A stretch of 56,870 nt of DNA from DASYCK01 sp036500205. Its GTDB lineage: Bacteria > Myxococcota_A > Polyangia > Fen-1088. Shown in pieces: positions 25,310 to 34,469 of the stretch. A program made the position numbers and the translations under genes. The notes beneath the pieces are model-generated. The model was not told where the DNA came from and did not search any database. It saw nothing but the letters and a program-made list of their open reading frames with translations. Every line of letters starts with the position of its first letter. Positions within the stretch are counted from its first letter, which is position 1. The stretch covers positions 1-56,870 of the forward strand of contig DASYCK010000163.1 in the NCBI GenBank assembly GCA_036500205.1, read 5' to 3'.

Positions 25310-26065
25310 TCAGAGGCGGACGCCGCGCTTGTAGGTTCGCGACGTCGGATTCTTCTTTTTAGAGATCTTTCCCTTGCGGATGGTTCCCTGGATCGACACC
25401 CGGTGCCCGGTCGCGCGCGCCTCCTTACCGCTGGGTGTCTGCTGGTGCTCGTCCGAAGAGGCGGTCCGCAAGATGACGTACCCGCCGGGTGTCATGCCGG
25501 TACGGTCCTTGAGCACACCGAGCTTGTCGTAGGGGGCCGGCGCGCCGGGATCGAACGCCGCGCGCAGCAGGAAATTGCTGACCGTCACGCCATTGAGCGC
25601 CCCATACGAGGTGTCCTCGACCCGATCGCACAGCTCCAAGGCTTCCTCGTTCCCGTCACCGCGGTCGGCCCAGAAGTTCGCTGGCGGATCGCCGGCCGCC
25701 TCGCAGCACTCGTGGCTGATGGTCACACTCAGCGCGTTCGCCCCTTGCGTGAGACTGTCCGAGCCATCGCGGCCGATGTAGACGACGGACGCGCCATTGC
25801 CGAGGCGGTCGTGGTACCCGGCCGCCCCAGGCGCATCCGGCAGCGCGTCCTTGATCCAGATCGCGACCTCGGTCGGCTGCACATCACTACCGTTCGGCTG
25901 GCCCACCCGCACGCTGTAGGTCCCCGTACCGCCCCACTCCGCCGCCACGTCGCCATTGAGCTGCCAGCTCACCGCGACGGCGATGTCTTGAAGAACGGCC
26001 GGCGTGAGCACCCCGCCTTGACCCGCTGCGCTCGATTGACTCTCGTTGACCAACACAAAACGCAT
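25310..26065 (-). CDS. Hypothetical protein with HExxE metalloprotease-like motif
   Basis: ATG 26065 has AGGAGG seven bases upstream, which fixes the start. The 251-residue product shows VAVSWQLNGDVAAEWGG early, then TISHECCEAAGDP near residue 125, followed by ELCDRVEDTSYG. The HExxE plus downstream Asp/Glu pattern (SHExxE..xDP) recalls a bacterial/fungal family of presumed zinc proteins of unknown activity. The unusual Cys pair inside the motif is noteworthy. No signal peptide or membrane segment. The C-terminus is basic (GKISKKKNPTSRTYKRG). Enzymatic activity is inferred from the motif alone. It is followed (upstream on this strand) by an unrelated membrane-protein gene. Confidence 0.6.
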   Translation of the reverse strand: MRFVLVNESQSSAAGQGGVLTPAVLQDIAVAVSWQLNGDVAAEWGGTGTYSVRVGQPNGSDVQPTEVAIWIKDALPDAPGAAGYHDRLGNGASVVYIGRDGSDSLTQGANALSVTISHECCEAAGDPPANFWADRGDGNEEALELCDRVEDTSYGALNGVTVSNFLLRAAFDPGAPAPYDKLGVLKDRTGMTPGGYVILRTASSDEHQQTPSGKEARATGHRVSIQGTIRKGKISKKKNPTSRTYKRGVRL

Positions 26066-26180
26066 CGCACCCTCCTCTCGACCAATCAACGCACGAACGA
26101 CGGAATCTTACACCCCCGCCCCCGTTCCTCGTGAACGTTTCCATAACGTTGCTATGCTGTTGCCATGACCCTTGGCACGG

Positions 26181-26984
26181 TCAGGCCGCCGGTTTCGGGC
26201 CGGTCCCCCGCAGGTTCACCAGCCGCTGGAGCAACCCGAACCAGAACGGCGCTCCGAACGGTGCCGAGCAGGCCGTCGCCAGCCAGCCCAGGACGCTCAC
26301 CAGCGTCAGCGGCAGACCGGGCCGACCCACCGGCAGCTCCTTCAGCTCGGCGAGCGCGGTGCTGGCGGCGACCGGAACGGGCAGGCCCGCGATGTCGGCC
26401 GGATGGATCCAGAGCGCCCGGAACAGATGGAAGGTATCGATGTTCAGCGCGGCCGCGACGGCCAGCGCGATCAGGAAGGAAAAGACCTGCGCCCTGCGCT
26501 TGTAGACGCCCGAGACCCGCTCCATCCCGGCCGAGAACCAGCCCGCGAGCTGCTTCTGAGTCTCTTCGATCTGTCCGCCCGCCCGCGCGTACATCCCCAG
26601 CACCATCGTTCGGATCTGGTCGTCCTTGATCGCTGCGATCTTCTTGTCGAGGTCCGCGACCGCGTCGGGCGCGCCCTGGATCGCCTCCAGCAGCGCCGCG
26701 GCGAAGTGCATCGGATCGATGTAGGACGGCTTGACCGTGAGCGTCGTCTCGGTCGTCGAAGTCCCCGGGGCGCGCGGGTTGACCAGCGCGCTCCGGTAGA
26801 CGCCCAGCGCCAGCCCGGTGAATGCCTGGTCATTCAGCAACTCCTTGACCCCGTTCAGAAGATCGCGGGCGCGCAGCTTGAGGAGCGAGGCAATCGACTC
26901 GTAGATCGAGCTCGCGATGAGGGCCACCGCGCCCCAACAAAACACCAACCCGAGAGCCACGTCCAAGACGGTGCTGTTCAACAT
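26181..26984 (-). CDS. Membrane protein of unknown function
   Basis: GGGAGG before ATG 26984 defines the start of a 267-residue protein. Residues 5-30 (VALGLVFCWGAVALIASSIY) form one membrane segment; residues 165-185 (FSFLIALAVAAALNIDTFHL) and 225-250 (LTLVSVLGWLATACSAPFGA) form others. The stretch between the first two is helical and soluble (LLEAIQGAPDAVADLDKKIA, QIRTMVLGMYARAGGQIEET). The pattern ESIASLLKLRARDLLNGV..L followed by a distal TM pair is one I have seen in uncharacterised bacterial membrane proteins, but I cannot name the family. It is divergent from the beta-propeller gene at 27214, with 229 bases between. Confidence 0.7.
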   Translation of the reverse strand: MLNSTVLDVALGLVFCWGAVALIASSIYESIASLLKLRARDLLNGVKELLNDQAFTGLALGVYRSALVNPRAPGTSTTETTLTVKPSYIDPMHFAAALLEAIQGAPDAVADLDKKIAAIKDDQIRTMVLGMYARAGGQIEETQKQLAGWFSAGMERVSGVYKRRAQVFSFLIALAVAAALNIDTFHLFRALWIHPADIAGLPVPVAASTALAELKELPVGRPGLPLTLVSVLGWLATACSAPFGAPFWFGLLQRLVNLRGTGPKPAA

Positions 26985-27213
26985 TAAAACCTCCCGATCA
27001 CCTGAATCCCCGCGCCTGTTAGAACGGAGGCCCCGCCGGAAGTTTCGCGAGACGACGTCAACTCTGGACGAACGCCGCAGTCGACGTTTCTGGCTGCGTT
27101 GGCCGAGCCAGGTGTTATGGTCAACGCCGCTCGCAGTCGAGATACTTGTTTCGTTGGAATGGTTTGGCCTCTCGATCGTTGCTCCGGCGCGACCATCGAT
27201 GCTCGGAGGGTTC

Positions 27214-29202
27214 ATGGCGGCGAAATTCCGTAAGGGGACTGGCTGGATTCGATGCGCCCGAAGCTTGGCACCCGGTACGCTCTTGCTGGCGGTGCTTCTG
27301 GCGCCTTCCGGCGCCTGGGCGCAGGCAATGGTGCCTTGGCTCACGCGGTCCGCGGACAACGCCCGCAGCGGGTGGAACCCGCACGAGACGTTGCTCACCC
27401 AGGCCAACGTGACCGCCAAGGGGATCGTGCGGTCCACCATCATCCCGGTGTACGGCGACGCGCGCGGGATGGAGGCGCAGCCCCTGATCCTCCCCAACGT
27501 GAAGCTGCCCGACGGCTCGAAGCACGACGTCATGGTGCTGCCGTCGATGGCGAACATCGTCCGGGCGGTCGACGCCCACACGGGCGCCGAGCTCTGGAAG
27601 AAAGACCCCACGCTCGGCACGCCGATCGTCGGCAGCACCCCGATCGCGCCGAAGACCATGCCCGACAATTGTGTCGGTGACTCCATCACCATCGACTGCC
27701 ACGCCATCAACGACAAATGGGGGGTCTTGAGCACGGGGGTCATCGACCCCGACACCGGACGCCTCTACTTGGTCGCCTGGATCTCCCCGGACGGCAGCGG
27801 CAAGCCACAGACCGCACAGCACTTCGTCTTCGTGCTGAGCGTCGCCGACGGCTCGCAAGTCGTGCCGCCCGTCCTGGTCCAGGGGCAGAGCCAGGGGCAG
27901 ACCTACGCGGGGACCCTGCGAAAGCAGCGCAGCGCCCTGGTCATGACCAACGTCGGCGGGCGCAAGACGGTGTTCTGGGCCTCGGGCACCGTGATGGAGA
28001 CCGGGAGCAAGGCGGCCGGCTGGATCTTCGCGTTCGATTGCGCGACCAACACCATCGCCGCCACGCTCGCCACCTCGGCCGGTGAAGGCGCCGGGATCTG
28101 GATGGGTGGCCAGGGGCTGGCGGCGGACGACCAGGGCTACCTCTACGCGATCACCGGAAACGGCGACTTCGACGGCAAGACGCAGCTCGGCGAGTCGTTC
28201 GTGAAGGTCCAGTACACCCCGGACGCCGGCCCGGCCGCGGCCAGCCTCAAGGTGGTCGACCACTGGACCCCCTGGACCGACCTCGTTCGGGCGAGCCAGC
28301 AGAAGATGGCGGCGATGAAGCGCGCCGGGATGAGCGCTCCCAGCGAGGCGGTGAAGCCGGTCGGCGCCAGCATGCACATGTCGATCGCGCACGCGAAGAT
28401 GACGGCGCAGCTCAACGACCGCGGCGTCCCGGTGGTGCTGGTCTACCCGCAGATGGCCAACGGGAACTGGTCCGACGAGGACTGGGGATCTGCCGGGCCG
28501 GCCTGCCTGTTTCCTCTCGGGGTCTGCATCGCGACCGGAAAGGACGGGATCGGGTACCCGATCAAGACGGCCCACCTCGGAGGCACGACGCCCGCGGATC
28601 TGAAGAACCCGAAGGCCAACTGCAAGAAGCTGGCGGCGGCGCCGGTCTGGCTGACGATGAGCCCCGGGAACGTCGACCCCTGCCCGACCGATCCCCGCAG
28701 CTTGAACTTCTTCCCGTGGGGCAAGACGGCGCACCTTCACATGACGCCCGTCCAGTACTTCGACCCCCTGCTGAACGCCTGGACCATTTTCGTGTGGGGC
28801 GAGAACGCCCAGCTTCACAAGTGGTCGGTCGGCAAGGCCGGGGCCCTCGGCTATGTCGCGCAGAGCAACGAGTACGCGAGCGACGAGCTGCGCAATAGGC
28901 CCCCCGGAGGCATGCCGGGAGGGTTCTGCTCCGGTTCGAGCAACGGAGCCGACCCCAACTCGGCCATCCTCGTGTGCGCCATTCCGTACGGTGACGCGAA
29001 CGCGCAGGTGGTCGGCGGCCGCCTGCTGGTCTACGACCCCGTCCACCTGGCGGCTGACGGTTCGCTGAAGGTTCTCTGGGACTCCCAGCGCTGGAACGTC
29101 CAGTTCTCGTTCAACAAGTTCAACCCGCCGGTGATCGACGGCGGTCAGATCTACGTGCCGAACTACAACGGCGGCGTCGACGTCTACAAGCTGACCAAGT
29201 AG
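27214..29202 (+). CDS. Secreted PQQ-like beta-propeller protein
   Basis: GGAGGG precedes ATG 27214. The signal peptide has a basic start and TLLLAVLLAPSGAWA, with AWA-QA cleavage (type I), so this is a soluble exported protein, unlike the lipoproteins nearby. The mature 620 residues form a beta-propeller of the PQQ-quinoprotein type (LPSMANIVRAVDAHTGAELW, GRLYLVAWI, QGLAADDQGYLYAITGNGD, PPVIDGGQIYVPNYNGGVDV). The W-rich PQQ dehydrogenase active site is not obvious, so it may be a non-enzymatic propeller. It is followed two bases later by the amylase-like gene, which suggests a common operon. Confidence 0.8.
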   Translation: MAAKFRKGTGWIRCARSLAPGTLLLAVLLAPSGAWAQAMVPWLTRSADNARSGWNPHETLLTQANVTAKGIVRSTIIPVYGDARGMEAQPLILPNVKLPDGSKHDVMVLPSMANIVRAVDAHTGAELWKKDPTLGTPIVGSTPIAPKTMPDNCVGDSITIDCHAINDKWGVLSTGVIDPDTGRLYLVAWISPDGSGKPQTAQHFVFVLSVADGSQVVPPVLVQGQSQGQTYAGTLRKQRSALVMTNVGGRKTVFWASGTVMETGSKAAGWIFAFDCATNTIAATLATSAGEGAGIWMGGQGLAADDQGYLYAITGNGDFDGKTQLGESFVKVQYTPDAGPAAASLKVVDHWTPWTDLVRASQQKMAAMKRAGMSAPSEAVKPVGASMHMSIAHAKMTAQLNDRGVPVVLVYPQMANGNWSDEDWGSAGPACLFPLGVCIATGKDGIGYPIKTAHLGGTTPADLKNPKANCKKLAAAPVWLTMSPGNVDPCPTDPRSLNFFPWGKTAHLHMTPVQYFDPLLNAWTIFVWGENAQLHKWSVGKAGALGYVAQSNEYASDELRNRPPGGMPGGFCSGSSNGADPNSAILVCAIPYGDANAQVVGGRLLVYDPVHLAADGSLKVLWDSQRWNVQFSFNKFNPPVIDGGQIYVPNYNGGVDVYKLTK

Positions 29203-29204
29203 CG

Positions 29205-30935
29205 ATGGGGGTTTGCTATCACGCGCACGCCCGCTTCCTCGACCGGAGCGGCAACAGGATCACCGTCCCCGCGCCGGTCGATCCGACCACGCCGCACGCG
29301 CCCTGGTGGTACGACTGGATCGCCGGCCAGGCCCGCGAGCTGAAACGGGCCGGATTTTCAGCGATCCTCTACCCACCCGTCTGCAAGACCCAGGGGGGCC
29401 ACGCCCCCACCGCCGACGGATACGGTGTCTTCGACCAGTACGACCTTGGCTCCAAGGCCCAGTGCGGCGCCACCGAGACCCGCTTCGGCTCGCGCGAGCT
29501 GCTGCAGCGATCGGTCGCGGTGGCCCATGCCTGCGGTCTCGACGTCTACGTCGACGTGGTGATGCACCAGCTCAGCGGCGGGGCGGGCGGCGTCTATCGC
29601 TACCTGGCCGCCGACGGCAAGACGATGGCCGGGCGGTTCCCCAAGGACGCGGGCTGTTTTCGCGGCCCGCCGCCGCGGCGTCCGGAGGATCCGGTGCCGG
29701 TCCCGCGGTTCGACTTCGCCTTCGGCGATGAGCTGGTCTACGTCAACTGCGCGCCGCGCGGTTACACGCGCGACGGAATGGTCGCGTTCGGCGACTGGCT
29801 GACCCGGTCGTTGGACATCCAGGGCTACCGCGTCGACGACACGAAGGGGACTGCCGTGGCGTTCGTCCACGACTGGATGACGGCGCGCTCGATGGGGAGC
29901 CGCTTCTGCGTCTCGGAGTACTTCGACGGCGACCCGGACAACCTCGCCTGGTGGGCGCACGCGAGCGGCATGGCAGGCCGCTCGGCGGTGTTCGATTTCA
30001 CGCTGCACTTCGCGCTGCAGGCGATGTGCGACGACCCCAACTTCGACATGACCCGCCTGGACGGGGCCGGCTACGCGGCGCGCGACCCGTTCAACGCCGT
30101 CACCTTCGTCGACAACCCGGATACGGATCTGTCGCCCGGCCAGCAGATCATCGGCAACAAGCTCCTGGCCTACGTCTTCATCCTCACGACCGAGGGCTAC
30201 CCGTTCGTCTTTCACAAAGACTATGCGGAGGCGCCGGGGTGTTACGGGCTCAAGCGGTGGATCGACAACCTGGTCTGGATCCACGAGAACCTGGCCGACG
30301 GCCCGACGACCACGCGCTGGAACGATCCCCGCGTCATGGTGACCGAGCGGCTGGGCGGGCCGGGCTTGCTCACCGCGATCAACACCGACGTCTGGAACCG
30401 ACGGACGATCACCTGCCAAACAGCGTTCGGCGCCAACGCTCACCTCAAGGACTACACCGGGAAGCACGGCGACATCTGGACCGACGGCGGCGGGCGCGCC
30501 ACCTTCACCATCCCCAGCAACGCCTACGGCGGCGGCCAGTCGTATCTCTGCTTTTCACGGGTGGGCCACGATCGCGCGATGCCGCTGACCGAGCGGCCGA
30601 CCACCCAGACCTTCTTCGGCGCGGCGGATCTCGACCTTCTGCCGGTCCCTGCCGACGGCGCCGCCCGGGCCGGGCGCATCTGGTGCGCCGCGCGCAAACC
30701 TCTGCGGGCCACGCTGCGCGCGCTGCCGGCCCCTCCTGGCGGCAAGCTCTCCGTGGAGGTCTTCGCGCCGGACGGCAGGCGCGCCGGCGCCGGGCCGGCG
30801 GGGGACGGCGGCAGCTCGGTCGAGCTCGTCAGCGGCGCCGCCGGCTGGTATGAGCTGCGCGTCGTCGGCCAGGGGCTGCCGGCGCCAGCCGCCTATGAGC
30901 TGGACGTCACTTACACGGCGACGCCACACCTCTGA
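29205..30935 (+). CDS. GH13 alpha-amylase-family protein with altered active-site histidines
   Basis: A (beta/alpha)8 glycoside hydrolase of the GH13 clan. Region I is DVYVDVVMHQ (usually DVVxNH), region II GYRVDDTKG (nucleophile Asp in RVD), region III VSEYFDG (acid/base Glu), and region IV FVDNPDT (usually FVDNHD). The three catalytic carboxylates are kept, but both substrate-binding His are replaced. The C-terminal 110 residues form a beta-sandwich. There is no signal peptide, so it is cytoplasmic or exported unconventionally, although its coupled upstream neighbour is exported. ATG 29205 lies 2 bases after the upstream stop. Either a starch/glycogen hydrolase with unusual specificity or a degenerate one. 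Confidence 0.82.
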   Translation: MGVCYHAHARFLDRSGNRITVPAPVDPTTPHAPWWYDWIAGQARELKRAGFSAILYPPVCKTQGGHAPTADGYGVFDQYDLGSKAQCGATETRFGSRELLQRSVAVAHACGLDVYVDVVMHQLSGGAGGVYRYLAADGKTMAGRFPKDAGCFRGPPPRRPEDPVPVPRFDFAFGDELVYVNCAPRGYTRDGMVAFGDWLTRSLDIQGYRVDDTKGTAVAFVHDWMTARSMGSRFCVSEYFDGDPDNLAWWAHASGMAGRSAVFDFTLHFALQAMCDDPNFDMTRLDGAGYAARDPFNAVTFVDNPDTDLSPGQQIIGNKLLAYVFILTTEGYPFVFHKDYAEAPGCYGLKRWIDNLVWIHENLADGPTTTRWNDPRVMVTERLGGPGLLTAINTDVWNRRTITCQTAFGANAHLKDYTGKHGDIWTDGGGRATFTIPSNAYGGGQSYLCFSRVGHDRAMPLTERPTTQTFFGAADLDLLPVPADGAARAGRIWCAARKPLRATLRALPAPPGGKLSVEVFAPDGRRAGAGPAGDGGSSVELVSGAAGWYELRVVGQGLPAPAAYELDVTYTATPHL

Positions 30936-30938
30936 GGG

Positions 30939-31745
30939 TCACTGGCCGACCGCGAACCCCGGGTAGAGGGTCATACCGCCGTCGAGGTAGAGGGTCGTCC
31001 CCGTCATGTAGTCCGACTCGTCGGAGGCCAGCCAGACGGCGGCGCGCGCCACCTCTTCGACCTCGCCGATCCGTCGGGCCGGGATGAGGCCCAGCACCTT
31101 CTCCGCGACCCGCCGGTCCTTGAGCGCGGCGGCGGTGAGCCCGGTCGCGATCGCGCCGGGCGAGATGCTGTTGACCCGGATGTGGTGGCGCGCAACCTCC
31201 TGGGCGATCGACTTCATCAGCATCATCACGCCCCCCTTCGAGGCGGCGTAGTTGACGTGACCGCCCCAGGGGATGACGTCGTGGACCGAGCTGATGAACA
31301 GGATCTTCCCGGCGGCGCGGGCGACGGCGGGGCGGACGCCCTGGCGCTTGAAGACCCGCACCGCCTCCCGCGCGCACAGAAACTGGCCCGTGAGGTTGAC
31401 GTCGATGACGTGGTTCCAGTCGGCGAGCGTCATCTGTTCGAACGGGGCGCCTGCCTGGACGCCGGCGTTGTTCACCAGGATGTCGAGCGTGCCGAAGGCG
31501 CCGAGCGCGCGGTCGAACAGCGCCCGGACGTCGGCCTCGCGCGTGACGTCGGCGCGAACGGCGACGGCGCGGGCCCCCGTGCCGAGGTCGTTGATGGCCC
31601 GGACCACCTCCTCCGCCTCGGCCTCGCCCGCGAGGTAGCTCACGACCACGTCCGCCCCCGCCTGCGCGAGGGCCAGGGCGGTCGCGCGCCCGATGCCGGA
31701 GTTTGCCCCGGTGACAATCGCCTTCTGTCCCGCCAGAACGCCCAC
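30939..31745 (-). CDS. Short-chain dehydrogenase/reductase (SDR)
   Basis: An NAD(P)-dependent oxidoreductase of the classical SDR family. TGANSGIG is the cofactor motif, NNAGVQ the structural motif, and SSVHD..NYAASKGG the Ser-Tyr-Lys catalytic set. RVNSISPGAIAT and DYMTGTTLYLDGG at the end are typical of glucose 1-dehydrogenase/3-oxoacyl-ACP reductase-like enzymes. GTG 31745 (VGVLAGQKAIVTGANSG) places the first strand as in the family; a TTG at 31802 would add 19 unmatched residues. Convergent with the amylase gene (3 bases apart) and divergent from the glycosyltransferase. Substrate unknown. Confidence 0.88.
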   Translation of the reverse strand: MGVLAGQKAIVTGANSGIGRATALALAQAGADVVVSYLAGEAEAEEVVRAINDLGTGARAVAVRADVTREADVRALFDRALGAFGTLDILVNNAGVQAGAPFEQMTLADWNHVIDVNLTGQFLCAREAVRVFKRQGVRPAVARAAGKILFISSVHDVIPWGGHVNYAASKGGVMMLMKSIAQEVARHHIRVNSISPGAIATGLTAAALKDRRVAEKVLGLIPARRIGEVEEVARAAVWLASDESDYMTGTTLYLDGGMTLYPGFAVGQ

Positions 31746-31833
31746 CGCGACAATCTTACGCCCAACTGCCGCCCGGACATTCTCCGCGGCGCTCGTTGAC
31801 AAGGCGCTGGCCCCCGGCCGAACATTGCCAGCA

Positions 31834-33906
31834 ATGGGGAGCGGGCGGCCAGAGGCGAACGCTGGGCCCTGGAGGCCGCAGGTGTCGTGCGTTTGCCTGA
31901 CCTACGGCCGTACGGCTTGCCTGAACGAGGCGGTCGCCTTCTTCCTGGCCCAGGACTACGGCGGACCGAAGGAGCTGATCGTGGTCAACGACCTCGACAG
32001 CCAGGAGATCGTATACGCGCACCCGCAGGTGCACATCTTCAACGTCGCCGAGCGCTTCGCGAACCTGGGACGGAAGCGCGACTTTGCAATTCGTCAGGCG
32101 CGGGGCGAGGTGATCGTCACCTGGGACGACGACGACGGCTACCTTCCGGCACATCTCCGCACCTGCGTCGACCTCATCGACGGGTACGACTACGCCAAGC
32201 CGGACAAGTGCATCGTGATGGTGCGGGACAACGTCGCCGAGCGCGTCGCCTCGAGCTTCATGCCGCAGGTCGTGTTCACGCGCGAGCTCTACCTGCGGGC
32301 GGGCGGCTACCGCGACCAGTCGTTCGGCGAGGACACCGATCTCAGTCACCGCATGCTCGCCCTTCCGGGCACATCGAGCCACTTCGCCGTCACCGACGAC
32401 GCCGAGCTGACCTACCTCTATCGCTGGGCCAACGACGAGTACCACCTTAGCGGGTACGGCCCCGATCGCCCGGAGCTGGGCGGGTACGAGCTGGTCGCGG
32501 CCGCCGTCCACCGCCGACAGGAGCAAGGACGCGAGCCGCGGGGTCGCGTCACCTTGCAGCCGGCGCTGCGGCACGACTACGCCGGCCTGGTGCGGCGTTT
32601 CCTCTCCCCGGACGGCGTCCCGGGCGCCGTCCTGCGCAAGCGGGAGTTCGACGTCCGGGTGGGCCCACTGTTCGACGAAGACCTGGCCCCGCCGTGGTCG
32701 CTGTCGATGTGGATCGAGGCGGGACCCGCGGCGATGGCCCCGGTCGCGCTGTTCGATTCGAACGCCCACGCGATCCGGCTCGCGCAGCACGGCGCCCTCG
32801 ATCGATTCGGCGTGACCCGCTACGGTCACCGCGACTTCGCGTTCGACTTCCGTCCGGACGACCAGCTCCACCACCTGGCCCTGGTCGCGCGACCGGGGTT
32901 CATCGAGCTCCACGTCGACGGCCAACCGCCCCAGGCCCTCGCGGAGACGATTCACTTTCCGCGAAGCGTGGCCGACGACGCGAGCTTGCTCGAGTACCGC
33001 GTCTTTCGCGGCGCCCTCTCGAAGCGGCAGGTAGTGGCGCTGTCACAGGAGCCGCCCTCGAGGCGGGAACCCGAGACGCGCGTGCAGTTCCTGACCAACT
33101 GGCTCCCGGACGCCCAGTTCGGCGCGTACCTCTCGAAGATGACCCAGGACGGCCGGACCTGGAACGCGCTCCGCATCGTCGACTCGCGGCCCGATTACAC
33201 CGTCGTGGTGAACCATCCCCGCGGGGAGCCAGACCTCGATCCGGCCCGCACGATTCACCTCCGCATGGAGCCCGAGTGCGTCCGCCGCAACTGGGGCTCG
33301 TGGTACAAGCCGGACGCCACCCGGGCGGTGGCGGCGTACGACGAGCACAACGCCATCGAGTGGCACCTGTCGTGCGACTACCGCACGCTCCTCGCCTCCA
33401 GCCCCGCGAAGACGAAGGTCCTCTCGGCGGTGGTGTCGGACTTCTACTTCCTGCCGGGGCACCGGCTGCGCGTCGACTTCGTCCGCGGCTACCTGGACAA
33501 GCTCCCCTACTTCGACCACTTCGGCCGGGGCAACCACCACCAGGCGAGCTTTCGCGGGCCGGTCGCCCGCAAGGAGGATGGGCTCTTTCCCTACAAGTAC
33601 ACGTTCGCCGCGGAGAACTGCGCCGAGCCCGGCTACTTCACCGAAAAGGTCGTCGACGCCATCCTCTCCGAATGCCTGGTCTTCTACTGGGGCTGCCCCG
33701 ATCTCGAGCGCTGGATCGCGCCGGAGGCGTTCGTTCGCGTCGACCTGGAGCACCCGAGAGAGGCCCTATCGCTCATCGAGCGCACCATCGCGCAAGGCGC
33801 CTGGGAGGCGCGCATCGAGCACATCCGCCGCGAGAAGCGGAAGATCCTGCAGGAGCTCCACATCTTCCCCACCCTGGAACGAATCATCGCGCGCTTGAAT
33901 ACCTGA
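31834..33906 (+). CDS. Three-domain glycosyltransferase: GT2 - LamG - GT10 (fucosyltransferase-like)
   Basis: Residues 15-215 match GT-A family 2: VSCVCLTYGRTACLNEAVAF, LIVVNDLDSQE, and the metal-binding VTWDDDDGYLPAH. Residues 260-405 form a LamG-like jelly roll (WSLSMWIEAGPAA, LHHLALVARPGFIELHVDG, EYRVFRGALSKRQVVAL). Residues 430-690 match GT10 alpha-1,3-fucosyltransferases, best at KYTFAAENCAEPGYFTEKVV and LVFYWGCPDLERW. Two transferases joined by a lectin-like domain could add successive sugars to one glycan. There is no signal peptide or membrane segment. ATG 31834 has no clear ribosome-binding site; GTG 31882, just before the first strand, is an alternative. Confidence 0.85.
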   Translation: MGSGRPEANAGPWRPQVSCVCLTYGRTACLNEAVAFFLAQDYGGPKELIVVNDLDSQEIVYAHPQVHIFNVAERFANLGRKRDFAIRQARGEVIVTWDDDDGYLPAHLRTCVDLIDGYDYAKPDKCIVMVRDNVAERVASSFMPQVVFTRELYLRAGGYRDQSFGEDTDLSHRMLALPGTSSHFAVTDDAELTYLYRWANDEYHLSGYGPDRPELGGYELVAAAVHRRQEQGREPRGRVTLQPALRHDYAGLVRRFLSPDGVPGAVLRKREFDVRVGPLFDEDLAPPWSLSMWIEAGPAAMAPVALFDSNAHAIRLAQHGALDRFGVTRYGHRDFAFDFRPDDQLHHLALVARPGFIELHVDGQPPQALAETIHFPRSVADDASLLEYRVFRGALSKRQVVALSQEPPSRREPETRVQFLTNWLPDAQFGAYLSKMTQDGRTWNALRIVDSRPDYTVVVNHPRGEPDLDPARTIHLRMEPECVRRNWGSWYKPDATRAVAAYDEHNAIEWHLSCDYRTLLASSPAKTKVLSAVVSDFYFLPGHRLRVDFVRGYLDKLPYFDHFGRGNHHQASFRGPVARKEDGLFPYKYTFAAENCAEPGYFTEKVVDAILSECLVFYWGCPDLERWIAPEAFVRVDLEHPREALSLIERTIAQGAWEARIEHIRREKRKILQELHIFPTLERIIARLNT

Positions 33907-33914
33907 TCGCTCGC

Positions 33915-34469
33915 TCACTGGGGGCGAACGGTCACGCGTAGAGCTCCGGTCGCGGCACCGAAGCGCGCCTCGATGGTCGCCTCCCTGGCTGTGGTGGCCC
34001 GGAAGCCTGCCATTCCGAAGCAGGAGTCGCACTGGCCGAACTCGCCGCTCGACTGTTCTCTCTCGATCCCCTCGTCGGCTCGCCACGTCAGCTCGGTCCA
34101 CTTGCCGATCTCCAGCTCGTGTCCCGCCCGATCGTGCGGGACCGCGCGCACGTGGAACCTCTGGCCGACCGCCGCGTGTTCCTCCACCAGCCTGAGCTCG
34201 AGCTGCGCCGGGGTCACGACGCGCATTCGGGCACGGTGCTCACCGCACGCCAGCTCGGCGCGGCCCTCCTCTCGCGCGCGCACCACCAGCGCGTTCTGCC
34301 AGTGCAGATCCTCCAGCGCCGAAGCGGGCTCTACGTTCGTCAAGTGGCACGGCTCCGTGCCCTCGAACGCGTGAACGCCGCCCACCGCCAACAACCGTTC
34401 CTGGCCGTGCATCGCACAACCTCCCAGCAAGGATAGCGTCGCCAAAAGGACTCGTGGGTTCACTCGCAT
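33915..34469 (-). CDS. Small lipoprotein overlapping the DUF4157-LysM gene
   Basis: ATG 34469 overlaps the stop of the upstream gene (TGATG); a GTG one codon earlier is also possible. The lipoprotein signal is MRVNPRVLLATLSLLGGC. The mature part (about 165 residues) is beta-rich with four further Cys (EPCHLTNVEPA, ELACGEHRARM, GQCDSCFGMAGF). I do not recognise the family. Strict co-translation with a putative phospholipase-like effector suggests an envelope-anchored immunity protein or partner, but this is inference. Convergent with the glycosyltransferase gene, 8 bases apart. Confidence 0.72.
   Translation of the reverse strand: MRVNPRVLLATLSLLGGCAMHGQERLLAVGGVHAFEGTEPCHLTNVEPASALEDLHWQNALVVRAREEGRAELACGEHRARMRVVTPAQLELRLVEEHAAVGQRFHVRAVPHDRAGHELEIGKWTELTWRADEGIEREQSSGEFGQCDSCFGMAGFRATTAREATIEARFGAATGALRVTVRPQ

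Noticed and set aside
24820..25334. Several short overlapping frames on both strands in the 24.7-25.3 kb gap
   Set aside because: No ribosome-binding site, domain or paralogue supports any of them; at most they are gene debris.
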